From contig OZ026524.1 of NCBI GenBank assembly GCA_964019695.1, positions 63,867,066 through 63,931,065 of the forward strand: a DNA stretch of 64,000 nt, written 5' to 3'. Every line of letters starts with the position of its first letter. The stretch's first letter is position 1. The notes under the pieces are model-generated. The model saw only the letters and a list, made by a program, of their open reading frames with translations. It searched no databases and had not been told where the DNA came from. The DNA is from Loripinus fragilis. Taxonomy: Eukaryota; Mollusca; Bivalvia; Lucinida; Lucinidae. The position numbers were made by a program, and so were the translations under genes. Positions 51,638 to 59,859 of the stretch are shown here, in pieces.

Positions 51638-54600
51638 ATGATGCCAAGAAAGAAAAACTGGAGGAAGTATGTGAGCAGAAGAAAAGTACTGAGTGGAGAG
51701 GTAAGTATACCTGCAAGCCCTGTCCATGTGCAGGCAAATGGAAGTCCTGACCAAATGCAGGCAAATGGAAGTCCTGACCAATTGCAGGCAAATGGAAGTC
51801 CTGTCCAATTGCAGGCAAATGCAAGTCCTGTCCAAATGCAGGCAAATGGAAGTCCTGTTCAAATGCAGGCAAATGCAAGTCCTGTCCAAATGCAGGCAAT
51901 TCAAAATTGGCAAAACTGGCAAAATACATCTAAAAGAAATGTTAAAGAAAATGCAAAAGAAAATGTGAAAGAAAATGCAAAAGAAAATGCAAATACAGGC
52001 AAATATGAGAGCAGTATTAGAAGCCACGTAAAAAGACAGTCACATGACATCTGTTCAGAGATTAACAAGTGGAATGAAAGTCTTAGACATATAATTTTTG
52101 GCATTTTCCACCAAAACAATGAAAGATTTTCAAACCAGTCCCGTGGTTTCCAATGTACTTCTAATGCTTTATGCATGTTAGCTTACTCCGCTTTTCTGGA
52201 CATAAATGATGGATTTATATTAGATAAGATTCTTTGTGAAGGAGATTCTCTATATATGAACATTGTCAATAAATTGAAAAATGATGGAAAATTTATTCAA
52301 CCTCTGTTAAGCCTGGATGAAATTCCAGATGAGATTGAAATTGAAAAAGGAAAGTTTATAGTGGACAAGCAGCCTATTGTAAGTGGCATTCTTGTTAACT
52401 CTTTTGATGTAGATCATGGTTTACCATCACTTCATTGTGTCCTTCAGTCAGCTTTTGCAAGTGTATCTTCTGGTCTTTTGATAATTGGAGCTATTTGTTC
52501 TGCTGTAGTTAAGACAGATGATTTGTATATATTTTTTGACTCACATTGCCATGGAAAAAATGGACTTTCATCAAGTGAAGGTACATCAGTTTTAATGTCT
52601 TTCAAGAGCCTTGATGATCTTGTCACATATCTGTATGCTTTTTATGATAGTTTGAAAATAGATATAACTATGCAATTTGATTTTTTGCCACTTACTATCA
52701 AATCTTATCAACAAGAAACCAGATGTAATATTGGTGTTGAGAATCAGCTTGAAGCTTATTTTAAGGATCAAAAGAGGAGACAAGCTATGAAAGAGAAATA
52801 TGTGTCTGAAAGTGCTACTTGTAAGAAGAAGAAGAAACGTACAGAGTACAATCGGCTGTACAAAAGACAACAAAGAGAACTCTTTGCTTTTAAAGAAAAA
52901 GAAAAATCTTCTCAACAAGTATCTAAACAAAATGCAAGAAAAAATCCTACTTTTAAAACTAAAGAAACAGGGTATCAGCTTGCTTCTAAACAAAGTTCCA
53001 GGAAAGATCCTTCTTTTAAAACAAAAGAGGCAGAATATCAGCTTGCATCAAAACAAAATATCAGATTGAAGCCAGGTGTATTGGAAAAAGAGAGATTATC
53101 CAAGCAGAGAGTAAGACAAGATTCTAACTTTAAAGTTAAAGAGATACAATATCAGCGTGCTTCAAAGCAAAGTGCAAGAAAAGATCCTTCATTCAAAACT
53201 AAAGAGGCAGATTATCAGCTTGCATCAAAGCAAAGTGCGAGAAAAGATCCTACTTTTAAAACTAAAGAGATACAATATCAGCGTGCTTCAAAGCAAAGTG
53301 CAAGGAAAGATCCTTCATTTAAAACTAAAGAGGCAGATTATCAGCTTGCATCAAAACAAAATATCAGATTGAAGCCAGGTGTATTGGAAAAAGAGAGATT
53401 ATCCAAGCAGAGAGTAAGACAAGATTCTAACTTTAAAGTTAAAGAGATACAATATCAGCGTGCTTCAAAGCAAAGTGCAAGAAAAGATCCTTCATTCAAA
53501 ACTAAAGAGGCAGATTATCAGCTTGCATCAAAGCAAAGTGCGAGAAAAGATCCTACTTTTAAAACTAAAGAGATACAATATCAGCGTGCTTCAAAGCAAA
53601 GTGCAAGGAAAGATCCTTCATTTAAAGCTAAGGAGGCAAATTATCAGCTTGCATCAAAACGAAACATAAGACTGAAGCCAGGTGTATTGGAAAAAGAGAA
53701 ATTATCAAAGCAGGTAGTAAGAAAAGATGTAGACTTTCAAATTAAAGAAACAAAATGTCAGCGTGAATCAAAGCAAAATGCAAGAAAGAAGCCTATTGTA
53801 CTTGAACAGGAAAGAATTAAAAAGCAGCAAATTAGACAGCTAAAGCGACAATCAAATGAAGTGTATAAGCCAGTTGTATCTAATAAACAACGTAAACTTA
53901 ATGACAATACTTCACAGGACTGTGGCTCTAGTGAAACTGTTAGCAGAAAAGCATTTAAAGACATTAATGAATGTATTAAAGCTTTTCATTCCAGTATTGC
54001 TATTGGACCTATTTATGTATGTACGTGCTGTCACCAGACCTGGTTTAGAAAAAGTGTTTCCATGACCAAAAACATCAACATCTCGCCAAAAGATTTGCGA
54101 CTGTACTGGACAAAATTATTATCTGTAAATAAGGAAGAGTGGGTCTGTCATACATGTTTAAGTAACATAAGAGATGGTAAAGTTCCAAAACTCTCTGTAG
54201 CCAATGGAATGAAATGGTCAGAAAAACCTAAGGAGCTGCATTTACACCAGCTGGAAGAAAGGTTAATAGCTCTACGTATACCTTTTATGCAAATTAGAGA
54301 ACTCCCACGTGGGGGCCAGTACTCTCTGAACGGAAATGTTATAAATGTACCAGTCGATATTCAGCCTACTGTAAGCTGTCTTCCAAGACCCATGGATGAA
54401 AACTTTACTGTGGCTATCCAGCTTAAAAAGAAATTGACATACAAAAAGGTAGACTTTAAAGAAAATGTGAGACCACTCAAAGTATTGACTGCATTGCAAT
54501 GGCTGTTAAATAACAGTGATCTATATAAAAATTCAGGCATAAATGTAGCAAACAATTGGTTTCAGCAGGTTACTGAGAGTTCAGATGAAAATGTAAGAGA

Positions 54601-55435
54601 ATTTTTAGAAATGTCAGATGAACATTCAAAGTCACTGAATGATACTGAATGTCAGACTCATGAACAAAATCGAAGTGAGAATATTTTGGTAGAGAAAGAC
54701 ATGACTGAAACAGGTAATGAATCTGATGATGGTTACAGTGAGATAGATGCAAATGAACAGGTTGGGAATGTAGATACTTTAGTGGATGATGCTAATATTG
54801 AAAGCAAATATGATAAGGTATATACCTTTGCTCCTGGGGAAGGGCAGCATCCTTTAAGCTTATATCAGGATAAAGATGCAGAATATTTGTGTTTCCCTTC
54901 AATATTTTGTGGCCAGAAACCACTCAGTAATGATCAAAGGTCAGTTCCTGTTCATTATAGTGATATTGTCAAATGGGAATTAAGAAGTGTTGACAGAAGG
55001 GCTGCACAATCAGTACCAAATATTTTCTTCAAACATAAAAAACTACAGATGAAACAAATTAGTGACAAAGTGAATCTAGCTATAAGGCGATGTAAAAACA
55101 GAGGAAAGAAAATAACAGCAGCTGAAGCTAGAAATCCTGCTTATTTGGACAAACTTGTTAACCTAGATGAAGGTTATTACATATTCCACCAGCTTAGAAA
55201 TTCACCTCCTTATCTGGAAGCCAGAAAAAAGGATATTTTTGCGATGATTAGACAGCTCTCTTTGCCTACTTGGTTCGTGTCATTGTCAGCAGCTGATACA
55301 AGATGGACTGATCTTTTAAAAATGTTGGCAAAACTAAATAATGATGTAGAATTGACAGACACAGATATTGAGAATATGACATGGCAAGAGAAAACCAAAC
55401 TTGTTCAGAAGGATCCAGTGACATGTTCAAGGTAA
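51638..55435 (+). CDS. Helentron protein, N-terminal part (protease-like, basic repeats, zinc finger, Rep N-part)
   Basis: It has 1,265 residues. Residues 29-88 are six to seven 9-residue units such as QANGSPVQM, encoded by a 27-bp minisatellite. Residues about 150-345 form a protease-like domain: GFQCTSNAL places Cys at 173, and FFDSHCHGKNG gives Asp301 and His303. This spacing and the D-x-H pair resemble the herpesvirus tegument deubiquitinase (peptidase family C76) fold. Residues about 394-741 are Lys/Arg-rich repeats (KQSARKDPSFKTKEADYQLA and variants). Residues 795-840 carry a CTCCH...CHTC zinc-finger pattern as in DUF6570-type Helitron proteins. Residues from about 1180 (DIFAMIRQLSLPTWFVSLSA) begin the Helitron_like_N Rep domain, cut off by TAA. 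Function in transposition is inferred from family; the protease target is unknown. Confidence 0.88.
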   Translation: MMPRKKNWRKYVSRRKVLSGEVSIPASPVHVQANGSPDQMQANGSPDQLQANGSPVQLQANASPVQMQANGSPVQMQANASPVQMQAIQNWQNWQNTSKRNVKENAKENVKENAKENANTGKYESSIRSHVKRQSHDICSEINKWNESLRHIIFGIFHQNNERFSNQSRGFQCTSNALCMLAYSAFLDINDGFILDKILCEGDSLYMNIVNKLKNDGKFIQPLLSLDEIPDEIEIEKGKFIVDKQPIVSGILVNSFDVDHGLPSLHCVLQSAFASVSSGLLIIGAICSAVVKTDDLYIFFDSHCHGKNGLSSSEGTSVLMSFKSLDDLVTYLYAFYDSLKIDITMQFDFLPLTIKSYQQETRCNIGVENQLEAYFKDQKRRQAMKEKYVSESATCKKKKKRTEYNRLYKRQQRELFAFKEKEKSSQQVSKQNARKNPTFKTKETGYQLASKQSSRKDPSFKTKEAEYQLASKQNIRLKPGVLEKERLSKQRVRQDSNFKVKEIQYQRASKQSARKDPSFKTKEADYQLASKQSARKDPTFKTKEIQYQRASKQSARKDPSFKTKEADYQLASKQNIRLKPGVLEKERLSKQRVRQDSNFKVKEIQYQRASKQSARKDPSFKTKEADYQLASKQSARKDPTFKTKEIQYQRASKQSARKDPSFKAKEANYQLASKRNIRLKPGVLEKEKLSKQVVRKDVDFQIKETKCQRESKQNARKKPIVLEQERIKKQQIRQLKRQSNEVYKPVVSNKQRKLNDNTSQDCGSSETVSRKAFKDINECIKAFHSSIAIGPIYVCTCCHQTWFRKSVSMTKNINISPKDLRLYWTKLLSVNKEEWVCHTCLSNIRDGKVPKLSVANGMKWSEKPKELHLHQLEERLIALRIPFMQIRELPRGGQYSLNGNVINVPVDIQPTVSCLPRPMDENFTVAIQLKKKLTYKKVDFKENVRPLKVLTALQWLLNNSDLYKNSGINVANNWFQQVTESSDENVREFLEMSDEHSKSLNDTECQTHEQNRSENILVEKDMTETGNESDDGYSEIDANEQVGNVDTLVDDANIESKYDKVYTFAPGEGQHPLSLYQDKDAEYLCFPSIFCGQKPLSNDQRSVPVHYSDIVKWELRSVDRRAAQSVPNIFFKHKKLQMKQISDKVNLAIRRCKNRGKKITAAEARNPAYLDKLVNLDEGYYIFHQLRNSPPYLEARKKDIFAMIRQLSLPTWFVSLSAADTRWTDLLKMLAKLNNDVELTDTDIENMTWQEKTKLVQKDPVTCSR
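51722..51897 (+). repeat. 27-bp coding minisatellite in the Helentron N-terminus
   Basis: Six to seven units of GCAGGCAAATGGAAGTCCTG with TCCAAAT or ACCAATT. Being 27 bp long it keeps frame, and other frames on both strands are open too, giving several shadow ORFs. The homologous stretch in the second copy (47222-47390) has different unit variants. Confidence 0.9.
52820..53860 (+). repeat. coding tandem repeats with a 303-bp higher-order unit
   Basis: The basic unit is about 20 codons (YQLASKQSARKDPSFKTKEA and variants with NIRLKPGVLEKERLSKQRVR). A 101-codon block starting near 53130 recurs almost unchanged 303 bp later. The second block differs from the first at very few bases, which points to a recent duplication. 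Confidence 0.9.
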
Positions 55436-55456
55436 TTTGACCATAGGGTAAATTAA
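55433..55456 (+). other. two in-frame TAA codons splitting the Helentron frame
   Basis: Codons 55433-55435 and 55454-55456 are TAA in the frame shared by both long ORFs. The codons between and after them (FDHRVN, then FLSTVLK...IGKVKDYFYRVEFQQRG) read as normal Rep sequence, so only these two stops interrupt the protein. A GT...AG pair (55432-55464, 33 nt) would remove both in frame, but is too short for an animal intron. Confidence 0.9.
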
Positions 55457-55558
55457 TTTTTAAGTACAGTTCTTAAAAGTAATTGTGAACCTATTGGAAA
55501 AGTCAAAGATTACTTTTATAGAGTTGAGTTTCAACAGCGTGGCTCTCCACATATCCAC

Positions 55559-58500
55559 ATGCTTGTTTGGATTGAAAATGCGCCAACATTAGAGACTAAT
55601 TCAGAAGATGAAATTGTCCAGTTTGTTGATCAGTATCTTACTTGTAGTGCAGAAAAGAATGAAACTTTAGAATTAGTGAAGTTGCAAACACACAAACACT
55701 CAAGAACTTGCAGAAAAAAAGGCAAACCCATATGTAGATTTGGATTTCCATTGCCACCTCTACCAAGAACAATGTTGCTGTATCCACTTGAAGAGGAAGT
55801 TGAAAAGTATAAAAAGAAAAGTGCAGGGCTTCAGAAAGATATGAATGAGTTTCAAGAGAACGTGGAGATGACGTTTGATGATTTCTTGAACAAAATTGCA
55901 AGAATGGATTTTGAAGATTACATAAGGTGTATCCGTAGCTCACTGAGAGCTCCTAAAGTATTTCTGAAACGAAAACCACAGGAAATGAGAGTCAATTTAT
56001 TCAATGAGAATATGCTTCTTGCCTGGAAAGCAAATTTAGATATTCAAATTGTCTTAGAACCGTATGGATGTGCAACATATATTGTTGGTTATATAAGTAA
56101 ATCCCAAAGAGGAATGAGTTCACAGCTTGATGCAGCAGCAAAAGAGGCAAGGAAAGGAAACCTTGATCTCAAGAAACAAGTCAGACATATAGGAAATGTA
56201 TTCTCGAATTGTGTTGAGGTTAGCGCGCAAGAAGCTGTGTATCTATCCTTGCAAATTCCTTTGACAAAGTCCACAAGAGATGTTGTCTTTGTAAACACCT
56301 CTATGTCAGAAGAAAGAGTGTTTTTGTTAAAGCCAAAATCTTCGTTGGATGATTTGCCTCCTGAATCAACAGATATTGAATCTGACAATATTATCCAGCG
56401 GTATTCTAAAAGACCCAGACAACTTCAAAAACTCTGCTTGGCTGATTATGTATCCAAAGTGGATGTTATTTATCCCAAGGAGAATAAAGTGCCCACTGAA
56501 ATGGAAGTTAAAAATGATGATGATGTTAGTGAAAACAGCTCTAGTGATGAAAATATTGACATTCAGGAAGAAGCAAATATTGCCCATGATCCCCTTAGTT
56601 CAGATTTCTTGTTTAAAGCAAAGGCTGGAACAGTATACAAGAGAAGAAAGGTCCCAAAAGTAATACGTTATGTAAGATATAACAAGAAAAAAGACCCTGA
56701 AAATTACTTCAGAGAGAAACTTATGCTGTTTATGCCTTGGCGAAAAGAAGCTAAAGATCTTTTAGGCACTTTTGATACTTATGAAGCTCACTATAATTCC
56801 ATGAAAACATCACTGGAAGCTAAAGGCAATGAGTATGAACATCATGTTGATGAGCTTGAAATAGCAAGGCAAACAGCAGAAGCTGAGGAAAATTCATTTG
56901 ATGAAATAGCACCAAATACAGAGCAAGAAAACCGGGAGGCTGAAGAAGAAGGAGACACTGAAGCAGAAAATTTTGTATACTTCAATCCAAATAGAGTTCT
57001 GGAGCACAGACATTATGACATTGGTATAGAGCTGCAGTCCACTTGCTCAGTGCCTCCAGTTGAAACAACAGGCATTATGTTACCAGATGAGGAATATTTG
57101 CAACTACTCAGAAGTCTTAATACTAGACAGAGGGAATTTTTTAATCACATAGTGCATTGGATAAAATGCAAAGACGAACCAATATATGCTTTTTTATCAG
57201 GTGGTGCAGGTGTTGGTAAATCTGTAGTCATAAGAGCACTTTATCAGAGCTTGTACAGAACATTGAATTTGAAAGAAGGAGAAAATCCTGATGATATAAG
57301 AATCCTGCTTTGTGCTTATATGGGCTTTGCTGCTTTCAATATAAGTGGACAAACCATTTGTTCCGCCTTTCACAAGAAAATATTTCAGGGCTCAGATCAT
57401 ATGTCAGCTGATGAGTTGAATACATTTAGAATAAAGTACAGGCATCTAAAAGTAATCATTATTGATGAAATATCGACAGTAAGCAGTCAGACTCTGAGCT
57501 TTATAAACACTAGATTGCAGCAGTTAACTGGAACCACAGCAGATTTTGGTGGTTTAAGTGTAATTGCTGTTGGTGATCTGTATCAGCTAAAACCAGTAAC
57601 TGGTTCATGGATATTTCTTGACTTGGATAAGGAATCATCTTCGTTAGCTCGAAATTTATGGAAAGATCTTTTCAAATTGTATGAGCTAGTAGATATCATG
57701 AGACAGAAAGATGATCTTCAGTTTGCTCATCTATTAAATCGACTTCGTTTGAATGAACTTACGGACAAAGATCAGGACACATTGCAGACACATCTCATTT
57801 CCCCGGAATCTAAGGACTATCAAAAGGATGTTCTTCATTTGTTTGCAGAAAATGCAGGTGTTGACAAACACAATAATGAGATTTTGATTGAAATGCCAGG
57901 AGAGAAAGTTGTGATAGCATGCCATGACACTGTCGTATCAGCAAACATATCTGCTAAAAAATGTGATGATCTTGTCAAATCCCTACCAGATGATTTCTCA
58001 AAGACTGGCAATTTGATGAAGTTGTTGACAGTAGCTGTTGGGATGATTTATGTTATGACAGTAAATGTTGACGTAGAAGATGGCTTGACAAATGGTTCTA
58101 CTGGTATTGTAAAGCTCATTGAGTACAGAATGAAAGAAACAAATCGTCCTAGTATTATTTGGGTTTTGTTTGATCATTCTCGAATTGGCAAGTCCACAAG
58201 AGAAAAGTTCTATAATAGAGGGTTTTATAATGCCAATATCCAAAGAGATTGGACTCCAGTTTTCGATGTTGAACGTACTTTCATTTACAATTACAAAACT
58301 TATCAGAGAATACAGTTTCCTTTGAAACCAGCAGCAGCTAAAACAGTTCACAAAGCGCAAGGGGCCACAGTTGCCAAAGTTGTTGTAGATTTATCACAGA
58401 AAAAAACTAGAAAAGTACCACATATTCATTATGTTGCTTTGAGCAGAGTCAAGAAATTGGATGACCTATATATATTGAATCTCAATCAAGCTGCTTATGC

Positions 58501-59236
58501 ACTAGATGAGAGAGTAACCTCAGAAATGCAAAGACTAAGAACTGAAGCAGCTTTGGAGCTTTGTTATGTACCTTTGTATAAGATTGACCCTTGCAAAATA
58601 AAAACAGCATTCAATAATGCAAGATCTTTGCATAAACATCTGAAAGAAATTGAAGCTGAACCAAATGTATTAGCAGCTGATGTCATTGGCTTTGCAGAAA
58701 CAAGGCTATGTCAAAGAGATGAAGATACGGATTTTACTTTGAAAGGATTTGCACTCATAAGATTAGATGAAACTGGTAGCCCAGAATCTGTACATAGACC
58801 ACATCATGGGCTGGCTCTGTACATTAAGACATGTTTTGAAGTTCAGAAACTAGTAAAACTATGCTGTTCTTCCTTTGAGTTCATATCAGCTTCTTTGGTC
58901 AGTGGCCAGAAAGGATATTTTCAAGTTGCTATATTGTACAAATATCCAAAAAGCTCTCAGAGTACTTTTAAAAAGGATATTAGCTGTCATCTTAGACCAC
59001 TCATTGATCTCAAGGCAAAGTTTGTTTTACTTGGAGACTTCAATATATCTGTTGATTCTTCACATTGTATTGATTACATAGAAAGATTGTTTAGCTGTAA
59101 GCAGCACATTCAACAGTCTACTCATGACTCTGGATCAGTATTAGATTTGGTGTTTTCAAATTGCAATGGCTTTTGTGATATCATTGATGCTTATTGGACA
59201 GATCATAAACTCATATATTGTGCCATAGAATCATAA
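55559..59236 (+). CDS. Helentron protein, C-terminal part (Rep catalytic, PIF1 helicase, EEP endonuclease)
   Basis: It has 1,225 residues from the first Met. The HUH motif (PHIHML) lies just upstream of this Met, read from codons at 55545-55562, so the true Rep domain starts before it. YIVGYISK (Tyr174, Tyr178, Lys181) is the Y2 active-site motif that makes the DNA nick. Helicase motifs are GGAGVGKS 548-555 (Walker A), VIIIDEIS 632-639 (Walker B), FGGLSVIAVGDLYQLKPV, TVHKAQGATVAKVVVDLS and HYVALSRVKKLDDLYI. The EEP endonuclease has GFAETR (Glu1047), LLGDFNI (Asp1160, Asn1162) and DH (1215-1216), next to the stop. All catalytic residues I could check are intact. Confidence 0.93.
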   Translation: MLVWIENAPTLETNSEDEIVQFVDQYLTCSAEKNETLELVKLQTHKHSRTCRKKGKPICRFGFPLPPLPRTMLLYPLEEEVEKYKKKSAGLQKDMNEFQENVEMTFDDFLNKIARMDFEDYIRCIRSSLRAPKVFLKRKPQEMRVNLFNENMLLAWKANLDIQIVLEPYGCATYIVGYISKSQRGMSSQLDAAAKEARKGNLDLKKQVRHIGNVFSNCVEVSAQEAVYLSLQIPLTKSTRDVVFVNTSMSEERVFLLKPKSSLDDLPPESTDIESDNIIQRYSKRPRQLQKLCLADYVSKVDVIYPKENKVPTEMEVKNDDDVSENSSSDENIDIQEEANIAHDPLSSDFLFKAKAGTVYKRRKVPKVIRYVRYNKKKDPENYFREKLMLFMPWRKEAKDLLGTFDTYEAHYNSMKTSLEAKGNEYEHHVDELEIARQTAEAEENSFDEIAPNTEQENREAEEEGDTEAENFVYFNPNRVLEHRHYDIGIELQSTCSVPPVETTGIMLPDEEYLQLLRSLNTRQREFFNHIVHWIKCKDEPIYAFLSGGAGVGKSVVIRALYQSLYRTLNLKEGENPDDIRILLCAYMGFAAFNISGQTICSAFHKKIFQGSDHMSADELNTFRIKYRHLKVIIIDEISTVSSQTLSFINTRLQQLTGTTADFGGLSVIAVGDLYQLKPVTGSWIFLDLDKESSSLARNLWKDLFKLYELVDIMRQKDDLQFAHLLNRLRLNELTDKDQDTLQTHLISPESKDYQKDVLHLFAENAGVDKHNNEILIEMPGEKVVIACHDTVVSANISAKKCDDLVKSLPDDFSKTGNLMKLLTVAVGMIYVMTVNVDVEDGLTNGSTGIVKLIEYRMKETNRPSIIWVLFDHSRIGKSTREKFYNRGFYNANIQRDWTPVFDVERTFIYNYKTYQRIQFPLKPAAAKTVHKAQGATVAKVVVDLSQKKTRKVPHIHYVALSRVKKLDDLYILNLNQAAYALDERVTSEMQRLRTEAALELCYVPLYKIDPCKIKTAFNNARSLHKHLKEIEAEPNVLAADVIGFAETRLCQRDEDTDFTLKGFALIRLDETGSPESVHRPHHGLALYIKTCFEVQKLVKLCCSSFEFISASLVSGQKGYFQVAILYKYPKSSQSTFKKDISCHLRPLIDLKAKFVLLGDFNISVDSSHCIDYIERLFSCKQHIQQSTHDSGSVLDLVFSNCNGFCDIIDAYWTDHKLIYCAIES

Positions 59237-59640
59237 TTAACTCAATTCTGACTGTTTGCTTAAAGTATGATCGTCAAACTCAAAAAAGTAAATTCATAGT
59301 ATTTACGTATTTTAAGATACATTTTCGTCTTTTAATGTATGAAATGAGTCCTTAAGTGAATAAGTTAAATGTGGGAAAACATGAAAGAAAGCTGAAAACT
59401 ATATCTTATCCAGATATAAAACGTCAGATGAAGACCAGCGCATATACAAAATTACAGAAATATCAATATAAAAGTGCAGATGCTTAACTCACTATATACC
59501 TTAAGACTTTGATACTATTGAGTTCCAGAAATAAAGCTCACAATTCATTTACATATTTAAATGTAAGAAAGCATACTATTTTGTATATTTTAAGATATTT
59601 CAAATACATGAAGAGCTCTAGGGCATTAATTTAGAGGGGC
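59237..59640. other. Helentron 3' flank, nothing recognised
   Basis: AT-rich non-coding sequence with no hairpin or repeat seen. Confidence 0.4.
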
Positions 59641-59830
59641 AGTTGACTTGCTCAGTGCCTCCAATTGGAACCATAGGTATAATGTTACCAAATGAGGACT
59701 ACTTACTCAAAAGTCTCAATGTAAGACAGGAATTTTTTTTTATTAAATGCAAACAAAATGGGATCAAGGGAAGAAGCCACTTTATTTTAGGGGAACAAGA
59801 AACAGCTACCTATCTGGAAGGGCCTCTTTT
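59640..59830 (+). pseudogene. degenerate duplicate of the helicase N-terminal segment
   Basis: It reads TCSVPPIGTIGIMLPNEDYL, LKSLNVRQEFFF and KCKQ, matching TCSVPPVETTGIMLPDEEYL...LNTRQREFFNHIVHWIKCK of the intact helicase (57045-57175). Deletions remove the Walker A motif. It is either a fragment of another Helentron or an internal duplication. Confidence 0.8.
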
Positions 59831-59859
59831 AAGATACCATAGAATGATCAAACTTGGCG

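Larger units (their letters stand above)
51600..59236 (+). mobile_element. Helentron (Helitron-like rolling-circle transposon), coding part
   Basis: One frame from 51638 to 59236 (2,532 codons before the final stop) holds, in order, a repetitive N-terminus, a cysteine-protease-like domain, basic repeats, a CxCC/CxxC zinc-finger region, the Rep HUH and Y2 motifs, a PIF1-type helicase and an EEP endonuclease. The C-terminal endonuclease is the mark of the animal Helentron branch of Helitrons. The frame is broken only by TAA at 55433-55435 and 55454-55456. The 5' homology border shared with the second copy is near 51600. The 3' end is not fixed. Confidence 0.92.

Noticed and set aside
52592..52993. 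Minus-strand ORF opposite the Helentron basic region
   Set aside because: Antisense of a Lys-rich coding stretch gives F/L-rich open frames; no independent signal.
55432..55464. A 33-nt GT...AG intron removing both TAA codons
   Set aside because: Far below the usual animal intron size, and it would delete residues that read as conserved Rep sequence (FDHRVN).
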